Source: Azolla caroliniana (taxonomy: Eukaryota > Polypodiophyta). Taken from it: a stretch of DNA of 64,000 nucleotides. A program made the translations under genes and the position numbers. Positions 37,336 to 50,300 of this stretch are shown here, piece by piece. The notes below the pieces were generated by a model, which was given only the letters and a program-made list of their open reading frames with translations, did no database searches and was not told where the DNA came from. Numbering within the stretch: the first letter of the stretch is position 1; every line of letters starts with the position of its first letter. Location of the stretch: the NCBI GenBank assembly GCA_043228905.1, contig JBHGNT010000024.1, positions 434,001-498,000 of the forward strand. The letters are read 5' to 3'.

Positions 37336-38977
37336 AGTTGAGAAGAGCTAGTAGGTAAATTAAAATGTTCATACCTGGCTCGTGTGATATCGGATTCTTG
37401 TGTTCAAACATGCGAATCGAAGCTAACAACGCTACCTATGATATGGAAATAAAAAATCAAGATTTTGAAACTCAGGTCGAGAGACATGACGAAAATAGCA
37501 AACTTGAGGAGGGAGTTGAGAGGAGCCCTTGAGTAAATTAAAATGTTCATACCTGGCTCGTGTGATATAGGATTTTTGTGTTCAACCATGCAAATCGAAG
37601 CTAGCAACGCTAGCTATGATATGGAATTAAAAAATCAAGATTTTGAAACTCAGGTCGAGAGACATGAGGAAAATAGCAAACTTGAGGAGGGAGTTGAGAA
37701 GAGCTAGTAGGTAAATGAAAATGTTCATACCTGGCTCGTGTGATATCGGATTTTTGTGTTCAATCATGCAAATCGAAGCAAACAACGCTAGCTATGATAT
37801 GGAATTAAAAAATCAAGATTTTGAAACTCAGGTCGAGAGACATGACGAAAATAGCAAACTTGAGGAGGGAGTTGAGAAGAGCTAGTAGGTAAATTAAAAT
37901 GTTCATACCCGGCTCGTGTGATATCGGATTTTTGTGTTCAATCATGCAAATCGAAGCAAACAACGCTAGCTATGATATGGAATTAAAAAAAGAAGATTTT
38001 GAAACTCAGGTCGAGAGACATGACGAAAATAGCAAACTTGAGGAGGGAGTTGAGAAGAGCTAGTAGGTAAATTAAAATGTTCATACCTGGCTCGTGTGAT
38101 ATCGGATTTTTGTGTTCAACCATGCAAATCGAAGCTAGCAACGCTAGCTATGATATGGAATTAAAAAATCAGGATTTTGAAACTCAGGTCGAGAGACATG
38201 ACGAAAATAGCAAACTTGAGGAGGGAGTTGAGAAGAGCTAGTAGGTAAATTAAAATGTTCATACCTGGCTCGTGTGATATCGGATTTTTGTGTTCAACCA
38301 TGCAAATCGAAGCTAGCAACGCTAGCTATGATATGGAATTAAAAAATCAGGATTTTGAAACTCAGGTCGAGAGACATGACGAAAATAGCAAACTTGAGGA
38401 GGGAGTTGAGAAGAGCTAGTAGGTAAATTAAAATGTTCATACCTGGCTCGTGTGATATCGGATTTTTGTGTTCAACCATGCAAATCGAAGCTAGCAACGC
38501 TAGCTATGATATAGAATTAAAAAATCAAGATTTTGAAACTCAGGTCGAGAGACATGACGAAAATAGCAAACTTGAGGAGGGAGTTGAGAAGAGCTAGTAG
38601 GTAAATTAAAATGTTCATACCTGGCTCGTGTGATATCGGATTTCTGTGTTCAATCATGCAAATCGAAGCTAACAACGCTACCTATGATATGGAATTAAAA
38701 AAACAAGATTTTGAAACTCAGGTCGAGAGACATGACGAAAATAGCAAACCTGAGGAGGGAGTTGAGAAGAGCTAGTAGGTAAATTAAAATGTTCATACCG
38801 GGCTCGTGTGATATCGGATTTTTGTGTTCAATCATGCAAATCGAAGCTAGCAACGCTAGCTATGATATGGAATTAAAAAATCAAGATTTTGAAACTCAGG
38901 TCGAGAGACATGACGAAAATAGCAAACTTGAGGAGGGAGTTGAGAAGAGCTAGTAGGTAAATTAAAATGTTCATACC
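37336..38977 (+). repeat. 10-monomer tandem duplication, unit 2
   Basis: Partner of 35556-37197. It has slightly more differences from its partner than the 16- or 33-monomer pairs, suggesting an older event or some later gene conversion. Confidence 0.88.
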
Positions 38978-39923
38978 TGGCTCGTGTGATATCGGATTTT
39001 TGTGTTCAATCATGCAAATCGAAGCAAACAACGCTAGCTATGATATGGAATTAAAAAAAGAAGATTTTGAAACTCAGGTCGAGAGACATGACGAAAATAG
39101 CAAACTTGAGGAGGGAGTTGAGAAGAGCTAGTAGGTAAATTAAAATGTTCATACCTGGCTCGTGTGATATCGGATTTTTGTGTTCAACCATGCAAATCGA
39201 AGCTAGCAACGCTAGCTATGATATGGAATTAAAAAATCAGGATTTTGAAACTCAGGTCGAGAGACATGACGAAAATAGCAAACTTGAGGAGGGAGTTGAG
39301 AAGAGCTAGTAGGTAAATTAAAATGTTCATACCTGGCTCGTGTGATATCGGATTTTTGTGTTCAACCATGCAAATCGAAGCTAGCAACGCTAGCTATGAT
39401 ATGGAATTAAAAAATCAGGATTTTGAAACTTAGGTCGAGAGACATGACGAAAATAGCAAACTTGAGGAGGGAGTTGAGAAGAGCTAGTAGGTAAATTAAA
39501 ATGTTCATACCTGGCTCGTGTGATATCGGATGTTTGTGTTCAACCATGCAAATCGAAGCTAACAACGCTACCTATGATATGGAATTAAAAAAACAAGATT
39601 TTGAAACTCAGGTCCAGAGACATGACGAAAATAGCAAACCTGAGGAGGGAGTTGAGAAGAGCTAGTAGGTAAATTAAAATGTTCATACCGGGCTCGTGTG
39701 ATATCGGATTTTTGTGTTCAATCATGCAAATCGAAGCTAGCAACGCTAGCTATGATATGGAATTAAAAAATCAAGATTTTGAAACTCAGGTCGAGAGACA
39801 TGAGGAAAATAGCAAACTTGAGGAGGGAGTTGAGAAGAGCTAGTAGGTAAATGAAAATGTTCATACCTGGCTCGTGTGATATCGGATTTTTGTGTTCAAT
39901 CATGCAAATCGAAGCAAACAACG
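38856..39923 (+). repeat. 6-monomer tandem duplication, unit 1
   Basis: Offset of 1,068 bp: 38856-40498 matches 39924-41566. The order is an AAAAGAAG monomer, two CAACC/AATCAGG monomers, an AAAAAACAAG monomer, a GAGGAAAAT monomer and an AGCAAAC monomer. The private ACTTAGGTC change at 39431 recurs at 40499. Differences are GGATGTTTG near 39530 against GGATTTTTG near 40598, and GGTCCAGAG at about 39610. Confidence 0.88.
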
Positions 39924-41566
39924 CTAGCTATGATATGGAATTAAAAAATCAAGATTTTGAAACTCAGGTCGAGAGACATGACGAAAATAGCAAACTTGAG
40001 GAGGGAGTTGAGAAGAGCTAGTAGGTAAATTAAAATGTTCATACCTGGCTCGTGTGATATCGGATTTTTGTGTTCAATCATGCAAATCGAAGCAAACAAC
40101 GCTAGCTATGATATGGAATTAAAAAAAGAAGATTTTGAAACTCAGGTCGAGAGACATGACGAAAATAGCAAACTTGAGGAGGGAGTTGAGAAGAGCTAGT
40201 AGGTAAATTAAAATGTTCATACCTGGCTCGTGTGATATCGGATTTTTGTGTTCAACCATGCAAATCGAAGCTAGCAACGCTAGCTATGATATGGAATTAA
40301 AAAATCAGGATTTTGAAACTCAGGTCGAGAGACATGACGAAAATAGCAAACTTGAGGAGGGAGTTGAGAAGAGCTAGTAGGTAAATTAAAATGTTCATAC
40401 CTGGCTCGTGTGATATCGGATTTTTGTGTTCAACCATGCAAATCGAAGCTAGCAACGCTAGCTATGATATGGAATTAAAAAATCAGGATTTTGAAACTTA
40501 GGTCGAGAGACATGACGAAAATAGCAAACTTGAGGAGGGAGTTGAGAAGAGCTAGTAGGTAAATTAAAATGTTCATACCTGGCTCGTGTGATATCGGATT
40601 TTTGTGTTCAACCATGCAAATCGAAGCTAACAACGCTACCTATGATATGGAATTAAAAAAACAAGATTTTGAAACTCAGGTCGAGAGACATGACGAAAAT
40701 AGCAAACCTGAGGAGGGAGTTGAGAAGAGCTAGTAGGTAAATTAAAATGTTCATACCGGGCTCGTGTGATATCGGATTTTTGTGTTCAATCATGCAAATC
40801 GAAGCTAGCAACGCTAGCTATGATATGGAATTAAAAAATCAAGATTTTGAAACTCAGGTCGAGAGACATGAGGAAAATAGCAAACTTGAGGAGGGAGTTG
40901 AGAAGAGCTAGTAGGTAAATGAAAATGTTCATACCTGGCTCGTGTGATATCGGATTTTTGTGTTCAATCATGCAAATCGAAGCAAACAACGCTAGCTATG
41001 ATATGGAATTAAAAAATCAAGATTTTGAAACTCAGGTCGAGAGACATGACGAAAATAGCAAACTTGAGGAGGGAGTTGAGAAGAGCTAGTAGGTAAATTA
41101 AAATGTTCATACCTGGCTCGTGTGATATCGGATTTTTGTGTTCAATCATGCAAATCGAAGCAAACAACGCTAGCTATGATATGGAATTAAAAAAAGAAGA
41201 TTTTGAAACTCAGGTCGAGAGACATGACGAAAATAGCAAACTTGAGGAGGGAGTTGAGAAGAGCTAGTAGGTAAATTAAAATGTTCATACCTGGCTCGTG
41301 TGATATCGGATTTTTGTGTTCAACCATGCAAATCGAAGCTAGCAACGCTAGCTATGATATGGAATTAAAAAATCAGGATTTTGAAACTCAGGTCGAGAGA
41401 CATGACGAAAATAGCAAACTTGAGGAGGGAGTTGAGAAGAGCTAGTAGGTAAATTAAAATGTTCATACCTGGCTCGTGTGATATCGGATTTTTGTGTTCA
41501 ACCATGCAAATCGAAGCTAGCAACGCTAGCTATGATATGGAATTAAAAAATCAGGATTTTGAAACT
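39924..41566 (+). repeat. 6-monomer tandem duplication, unit 2 and overhang
   Basis: Second copy of the six-monomer unit plus about three further monomers in the same order, ending where ACTCAGG replaces ACTTAGG at 41567. Confidence 0.85.
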
Positions 41567-44500
41567 CAGGTCGAGAGACATGACGAAAATAGCAAACTTG
41601 AGGAGGGAGTTGAGAAGAGCTAGTAGGTAAATTAAAATGTTCATACCTGGCTCGTGTGATATCGGATTTTTGTGTTCAACCATGCAAATCGAAGCTAGCA
41701 ACGCTAGCTATGATATGGAATTAAAAAATCAGGATTTTGAAACTCAGGTCGAGAGACATGACGAAAATAGCAAACTTGAGGAGGGAGTTGAGAAGAGCTA
41801 GTAGGTAAATTAAAATGTTCATACCTGGCTCGTGTGATATCGGATTTTTGTGTTCAACCATGCAAATCGAAGCTAGCAACGCTAGCTATGATATGGAATT
41901 AAAAAATCAGGATTTTGAAACTCAGGTCGAGAGACATGACGAAAATAGCAAACTTGAGGAGGGAGTTGAGAAGAGCTAGTAGGTAAATTAAAATGTTCAT
42001 ACCTGGCTCGTGTGATATCGGATTTTTGTGTTCAACCATGCAAATCGAAGCTAGCAACGCTAGCTATGATATAGAATTAAAAAATCAAGATTTTGAAACT
42101 CAGGTCGAGAGACATGACGAAAATAGCAAACTTGAGGAGGGAGTTGAGAAGAGCTAGTAGGTAAATTAAAATGTTCATACCTGGCTCGTGTGATATCGGA
42201 TTTCTGTGTTCAATCATGCAAATCGAAGCTAACAACGCTACCTATGATATGGAATTAAAAAAACAAGATTTTGAAACTCAGGTCGAGAGACATGACGAAA
42301 ATAGCAAACCTGAGGAGGGAGTTGAGAAGAGCTAGTAGGTAAATTAAAATGTTCATACCGGGCTTGTGTGATATCGGATTTTTGTGTTCAATCATGCAAA
42401 TCGAAGCTAGCAACGCTAGCTATGATATGGAATTAAAAAATCAAGATTTTGAAACTCAGGTCGAGAGACATGAGGAAAATAGCAAACTTGAGGAGGGAGT
42501 TGAGAAGAGCTAGTAGGTAAATGAAAATGTTCATACCTGGCTCGTGTGATATCGGATTTTTGTGTTCAATCATGCAAATCGAAGCAAACAACGCTAGCTA
42601 TGATATGGAATTAAAAAATCAAGATTTTGAAACTCAGGTCGAGAGACATGACGAAAATAGCAAACTTGAGGAGGGAGTTGAGAAGAGCTAGTAGGTAAAT
42701 TAAAATGTTCATACCTGGCTCGTGTGATATCGGATTTTTGTGTTCAATCATGCAAATCGAAGCAAACAACGCTAGCTATGATATGGAATTAAAAAAAGAA
42801 GATTTTGAAACTCAGGTCGAGAGACATGACGAAAATAGCAAACTTGAGGAGGGAGTTGAGAAGAGCTAGTAGGTAAATTAAAATGTTCATACCTGGCTCG
42901 TGTGATATCGGATTTTTGTGTTCAACCATGCAAATCGAAGCTAGCAACGCTAGCTATGATATGGAATTAAAAAATCAGGATTTTGAAACTCAGGTCGAGA
43001 GACATGACGAAAATAGCAAACTTGAGGAGGGAGTTGAGAAGAGCTAGTAGGTAAATTAAAATGTTCATACCGGGCTCGTGTGATATCGGATTTTTGTGTT
43101 CAACCATGCAAATCGAAGCTAACAACGCTACCTATGATATGGAATTAAAAAAACAAGATTTTGAAACTCAGGTCGAGAGACATGACGAAAATAGCAAACC
43201 TGAGGAGGGAGTTGAGAAGAGCTAGTAGGTAAATTAAAATGTTCATACCGGGCTCGTGTGATATCGGATTTTTGTGTTCAATCATGCAAATCGAAGCTAG
43301 CAACGCTAGCTATGATATGGAATTAAAAAATCAAGATTTTGAAACTCAGGTCGAGAGACATGAGGAAAATAGCAAACTTGAGGAGGCAGTTGAGAAGAGC
43401 TAGTAGGTAAATGAAAATGTTCATACCTGGCTCGTGTGATATCGGATTTTTGTGTTCAATCATGCAAATCGAAGCAAACAACGCTAGCTATGATATGGAA
43501 TTAAAAAATCAAGATTTTGAAACTCAGGTCGAGAGACATGACGAAAATAGCAAACTTGAGGAGGGAGTTGAGAAGAGCTAGTAGGTAAATTAAAATGTTC
43601 ATACCGGGCTCGTGTGATATCGGATTTTTGTGTTCAATCATGCCAATCGAAGCAAACAACGCTAGCTATGATATGGAATTAAAAAATCAAGATTTTGAAA
43701 CTCAGGTCGAGAGACATGACGAAAATAGCAAACTTGAGGAGGGAGTTGAGAAGAGCTAGTAGGTAAATTAAAATGTTCATACCTGGCTCGTGTGATATCG
43801 GATTTTTGTGTTCAATCATGCAAATCGAAGCAAACAACGCTAGCTATGATATGGAATTAAAAAATCAAGATTTTGAAACTCAGGTCGAGAGACATGACGA
43901 AAATAGCAAACTTGAGGAGGGAGTTGAGAAGAGCTAGTAGGTAAATTAAAATGTTCATACCTGGCTCGTGTGATATCGGATTTTTGTGTTCAATCATGCA
44001 AATCGAAGCAAACAACGCTAGCTATGATATGGAATTAAAAAATCAAGATTTTGAAACTCAGGTCGAGAGACATGACGAAAATAGCAAACTTGAGGAGGGA
44101 GTTGAGAGGAGCCCTTGAGTAAATTAAAATGTTCATACCTGGCTCGTGTGATATCGGATTTTTCTGTTCAACCATGCAAATCGAAGCTAGCAACGCTAGC
44201 TATGATATGGAATTAAAAAATCAGGATTTTGAAACTCAGGTCGAGAGACATGACGAAAATAGCAAACTTGAGGAGGGAGTTGAGAAGAGCTAGTAGGTAA
44301 ATTAAAATGTTCATACCTGGCTCGTGTGATATCGGATTTTTGTGTTCAATCATGCAAATCGAAGCTAACAACGCTAGCTATGATATGGAATTAAAAAAAC
44401 AAGATTTTGAAACTCAGGTCGAGAGACATGACGAAAATAGCAAACTTGAGGAGGGAGTTGAGAAGAGCTAGTAGGTAAATTAAAATGTTCATACCGGGCT

Positions 44501-47072
44501 CGTGTGATATCGTATTTTTGTGTTCAATCATGCAAATCGAAGCAAACAAGGCTAGCTATGATATGGAATTAAAAAATCAAGATTTTGAAACTCAGGTCGA
44601 GAGACATGACGAAAATAGCAAACTTGAGGAGGGAGTTGAGAGGAGCCCTTGAGTAAATTAAAATGTTCATACCTGGCTCGTGTGATATCGGATTCTTGTG
44701 TTCAAACATGCGAATCGAAGCTAACAACGCTACCTATGATATGGAATTAAAAAATCAAGATTTTCAAACTCAGGTCGAGAGACATGACGAAAATAGCAAA
44801 CTTGAGGAGGGAGTTGAGAGGAGCCCTTGAGTAAATTAAAATGTTCATACCTGGCTCGTGTGATATCGGATTTTTGTGTTCAACCATGCAAATCGAAGCT
44901 AGCAACGCTAGCTATGATATGGAATTAAAAAATCAGGATTTTGAAACTCAGGTCGAGAGACATGACGAAAATAGCAAACTTGAGGAGGGAGTTGAGAAGA
45001 GCTAGTAGGTAAATTAAAATGTTCATACCTGGCTCGTGTGATATCGGATTTTTGTGTTCAACCATGCAAATCGAAGCTAGCAACGCTAGCTATGATATGG
45101 AATTAAAAAATCAGGATTTTGAAACTCAGGTCGAGAGACATGACGAAAATAGCAAACTTGAGGAGGGAGTTGAGAAGAGCTAGTAGGTAAATTAAAATGT
45201 TCATACCTGGCTCGTGTGATATCGGATTTTTGTGTTCAACCATGCAAATCGAAGCTAACAACGCTACCTATGATATGGAATTAAAAAAACAAGATTTTGA
45301 AACTCAGGTCGAGAGACATGACGAAAATAGCAAACCTGAGGAGGGAGTTGAGAAGAGCTAGTAGGTAAATTAAAATGTTCATACCGGGCTCGTGTGATAT
45401 CGGATTTTTGTGTTCAATCATGCAAATCGAAGCTAGCAACGCTAGCTATGATATGGAATTAAAAAATCAAGATTTTGAAACTCAGGTCGAGAGACATGAG
45501 GAAAATAGCAAACTTGAGGAGGGAGTTGAGAAGAGCTAGTAGGTAAATGAAAATGTTCATACCTGGCTCGTGTGATATCGGATTTTTGTGTTCAATCATG
45601 CAAATCGAAGCAAACAACGCTAGCTATGATATGGAATTAAAAAATCAAGATTTTGAAACTCAGGTCGAGAGACATGACGAAAATAGCAAACTTGAGGAGG
45701 GAGTTGAGAAGAGCTAGTAGGTAAATTAAAATGTTCATACCGGGCTCGTGTGATATCGGATTTTTGTGTTCAATCATGCCAATCGAAGCAAACAACGCTA
45801 GCTATGATATGGAATTAAAAAATCAAGATTTTGAAACTCAGGTCGAGAGACATGACGAAAATAGCAAACTTGAGGAGGGAGTTGAGAAGAGCTAGTAGGT
45901 AAATTAAAATGTTCATACCTGGCTCGTGTGATATCGGATTTTTGTGTTCAATCATGCAAATCGAAGCAAACAACGCTAGCTATGATATGGAATTAAAAAA
46001 TCAAGATTTTGAAACTCAGGTCGAGAGACATGACGAAAATAGCAAACTTGAGGAGGGAGTTGAGAAGAGCTAGTAGGTAAATTAAAATGTTCATACCTGG
46101 CTCGTGTGATATCGGATTTTTGTGTTCAATCATGCAAATCGAAGCAAACAACGCTAGCTATGATATGGAATTAAAAAATCAAGATTTTGAAACTCAGGTC
46201 GAGAGACATGACGAAAATAGCAAACTTGAGGAGGGAGTTGAGAGGAGCCCTTGAGTAAATTAAAATGTTCATACCTGGCTCGTGTGATATCGGATTTTTC
46301 TGTTCAACCATGCAAATCGAAGCTAGCAACGCTAGCTATGATATGGAATTAAAAAATCAGGATTTTGAAACTCAGGTCGAGAGACATGACGAAAATAGCA
46401 AACTTGAGGAGGGAGTTGAGAAGAGCTAGTAGGTAAATTAAAATGTTCATACCTGGCTCGTGTGATATCGGATTTTTGTGTTCAATCATGCAAATCGAAT
46501 GTAACAACGCTAGCTATGATATGGAATTAAAAAAACAAGATTTTGAAACTCAGGTCGAGAGACATGACGAAAATAGCAAACTTGAGGAGGGAGTTGAGAA
46601 GAGCTAGTAGGTAAATTAAAATGTTCATACCGGGCTCGTGTGATATCGTATTTTTGTGTTCAATCATGCAAATCGAAGCAAACAAGGCTAGCTATGATAT
46701 GGAATTAAAAAATCAAGATTTTGAAACTCAGGTCGAGAGACATGACGAAAATAGCAAACTTGAGGAGGGAGTTGAGAGGAGCCCTTGAGTAAATTAAAAT
46801 GTTCATACCTGGCTCGTGTGATATCGGATTCTTGTGTTCAAACATGCGAATCGAAGCTAACAACGCTACCTATGATATGGAATTAAAAAATCAAGATTTT
46901 CAAACTCAGGTCGAGAGACATGACGAAAATAGCAAACTTGAGGAGGGAGTTGAGAGGAGCCCTTGAGTAAATTAAAATGTTCATACCTGGCTCGTGTGAT
47001 ATCGGATTTTTGTGTTCAACCATGCAAATCGAAGCTAGCAACGCTAGCTATGATATGGAATTAAAAAATCAG
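41199..47072 (+). repeat. 33-monomer tandem duplication, unit 1
   Basis: Offset of 5,874 bp (33 x 178 exactly): 41199-47343 matches 47073-53217 with no difference at the sites compared. Shared markers are GATATAGAA (42071 and 47945), GGGCTTG (42361 and 48235), GAGGCAGTTG (43384 and 49258), AACAAGGCTAGC (about 44546 and 50420) and GAATGTAAC (46498 and 52372). The left limit is the AAAAAGAAG monomer at 41195-41198. Confidence 0.92.
43073..45208 (+). repeat. 12-monomer tandem duplication, unit 1
   Basis: Offset of 2,136 bp: 43073-45257 matches 45209-47393. The only differences seen are C against G in GAGGCAGTTG at 43386 and a two-base change GAAGCTAAC against GAATGTAAC (44364-44365 and 46500-46501). 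The pair is nested inside the first 33-monomer unit. Confidence 0.9.
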
Positions 47073-47393
47073 GATTTTGAAACTCAGGTCGAGAGACATG
47101 ACGAAAATAGCAAACTTGAGGAGGGAGTTGAGAAGAGCTAGTAGGTAAATTAAAATGTTCATACCTGGCTCGTGTGATATCGGATTTTTGTGTTCAACCA
47201 TGCAAATCGAAGCTAGCAACGCTAGCTATGATATGGAATTAAAAAATCAGGATTTTGAAACTCAGGTCGAGAGACATGACGAAAATAGCAAACTTGAGGA
47301 GGGAGTTGAGAAGAGCTAGTAGGTAAATTAAAATGTTCATACCTGGCTCGTGTGATATCGGATTTTTGTGTTCAACCATGCAAATCGAAGCTA
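45209..47393 (+). repeat. 12-monomer tandem duplication, unit 2
   Basis: Partner of 43073-45257, carrying the GAATGTAAC change at 46498. The whole pair recurs at about 48947-53217 in the second 33-monomer unit with the same copy-specific changes, so it formed before that larger duplication. Confidence 0.9.
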
Positions 47394-50300
47394 GCAACGC
47401 TAGCTATGATATGGAATTAAAAAATCAGGATTTTGAAACTCAGGTCGAGAGACATGACGAAAATAGCAAACTTGAGGAGGGAGTTGAGAAGAGCTAGTAG
47501 GTAAATTAAAATGTTCATACCTGGCTCGTGTGATATCGGATTTTTGTGTTCAACCATGCAAATCGAAGCTAGCAACGCTAGCTATGATATGGAATTAAAA
47601 AATCAGGATTTTGAAACTCAGGTCGAGAGACATGACGAAAATAGCAAACTTGAGGAGGGAGTTGAGAAGAGCTAGTAGGTAAATTAAAATGTTCATACCT
47701 GGCTCGTGTGATATCGGATTTTTGTGTTCAACCATGCAAATCGAAGCTAGCAACGCTAGCTATGATATGGAATTAAAAAATCAGGATTTTGAAACTCAGG
47801 TCGAGAGACATGACGAAAATAGCAAACTTGAGGAGGGAGTTGAGAAGAGCTAGTAGGTAAATTAAAATGTTCATACCTGGCTCGTGTGATATCGGATTTT
47901 TGTGTTCAACCATGCAAATCGAAGCTAGCAACGCTAGCTATGATATAGAATTAAAAAATCAAGATTTTGAAACTCAGGTCGAGAGACATGACGAAAATAG
48001 CAAACTTGAGGAGGGAGTTGAGAAGAGCTAGTAGGTAAATTAAAATGTTCATACCTGGCTCGTGTGATATCGGATTTCTGTGTTCAATCATGCAAATCGA
48101 AGCTAACAACGCTACCTATGATATGGAATTAAAAAAACAAGATTTTGAAACTCAGGTCGAGAGACATGACGAAAATAGCAAACCTGAGGAGGGAGTTGAG
48201 AAGAGCTAGTAGGTAAATTAAAATGTTCATACCGGGCTTGTGTGATATCGGATTTTTGTGTTCAATCATGCAAATCGAAGCTAGCAACGCTAGCTATGAT
48301 ATGGAATTAAAAAATCAAGATTTTGAAACTCAGGTCGAGAGACATGAGGAAAATAGCAAACTTGAGGAGGGAGTTGAGAAGAGCTAGTAGGTAAATGAAA
48401 ATGTTCATACCTGGCTCGTGTGATATCGGATTTTTGTGTTCAATCATGCAAATCGAAGCAAACAACGCTAGCTATGATATGGAATTAAAAAATCAAGATT
48501 TTGAAACTCAGGTCGAGAGACATGACGAAAATAGCAAACTTGAGGAGGGAGTTGAGAAGAGCTAGTAGGTAAATTAAAATGTTCATACCTGGCTCGTGTG
48601 ATATCGGATTTTTGTGTTCAATCATGCAAATCGAAGCAAACAACGCTAGCTATGATATGGAATTAAAAAAAGAAGATTTTGAAACTCAGGTCGAGAGACA
48701 TGACGAAAATAGCAAACTTGAGGAGGGAGTTGAGAAGAGCTAGTAGGTAAATTAAAATGTTCATACCTGGCTCGTGTGATATCGGATTTTTGTGTTCAAC
48801 CATGCAAATCGAAGCTAGCAACGCTAGCTATGATATGGAATTAAAAAATCAGGATTTTGAAACTCAGGTCGAGAGACATGACGAAAATAGCAAACTTGAG
48901 GAGGGAGTTGAGAAGAGCTAGTAGGTAAATTAAAATGTTCATACCGGGCTCGTGTGATATCGGATTTTTGTGTTCAACCATGCAAATCGAAGCTAACAAC
49001 GCTACCTATGATATGGAATTAAAAAAACAAGATTTTGAAACTCAGGTCGAGAGACATGACGAAAATAGCAAACCTGAGGAGGGAGTTGAGAAGAGCTAGT
49101 AGGTAAATTAAAATGTTCATACCGGGCTCGTGTGATATCGGATTTTTGTGTTCAATCATGCAAATCGAAGCTAGCAACGCTAGCTATGATATGGAATTAA
49201 AAAATCAAGATTTTGAAACTCAGGTCGAGAGACATGAGGAAAATAGCAAACTTGAGGAGGCAGTTGAGAAGAGCTAGTAGGTAAATGAAAATGTTCATAC
49301 CTGGCTCGTGTGATATCGGATTTTTGTGTTCAATCATGCAAATCGAAGCAAACAACGCTAGCTATGATATGGAATTAAAAAATCAAGATTTTGAAACTCA
49401 GGTCGAGAGACATGACGAAAATAGCAAACTTGAGGAGGGAGTTGAGAAGAGCTAGTAGGTAAATTAAAATGTTCATACCGGGCTCGTGTGATATCGGATT
49501 TTTGTGTTCAATCATGCCAATCGAAGCAAACAACGCTAGCTATGATATGGAATTAAAAAATCAAGATTTTGAAACTCAGGTCGAGAGACATGACGAAAAT
49601 AGCAAACTTGAGGAGGGAGTTGAGAAGAGCTAGTAGGTAAATTAAAATGTTCATACCTGGCTCGTGTGATATCGGATTTTTGTGTTCAATCATGCAAATC
49701 GAAGCAAACAACGCTAGCTATGATATGGAATTAAAAAATCAAGATTTTGAAACTCAGGTCGAGAGACATGACGAAAATAGCAAACTTGAGGAGGGAGTTG
49801 AGAAGAGCTAGTAGGTAAATTAAAATGTTCATACCTGGCTCGTGTGATATCGGATTTTTGTGTTCAATCATGCAAATCGAAGCAAACAACGCTAGCTATG
49901 ATATGGAATTAAAAAATCAAGATTTTGAAACTCAGGTCGAGAGACATGACGAAAATAGCAAACTTGAGGAGGGAGTTGAGAGGAGCCCTTGAGTAAATTA
50001 AAATGTTCATACCTGGCTCGTGTGATATCGGATTTTTCTGTTCAACCATGCAAATCGAAGCTAGCAACGCTAGCTATGATATGGAATTAAAAAATCAGGA
50101 TTTTGAAACTCAGGTCGAGAGACATGACGAAAATAGCAAACTTGAGGAGGGAGTTGAGAAGAGCTAGTAGGTAAATTAAAATGTTCATACCTGGCTCGTG
50201 TGATATCGGATTTTTGTGTTCAATCATGCAAATCGAAGCTAACAACGCTAGCTATGATATGGAATTAAAAAAACAAGATTTTGAAACTCAGGTCGAGAGA

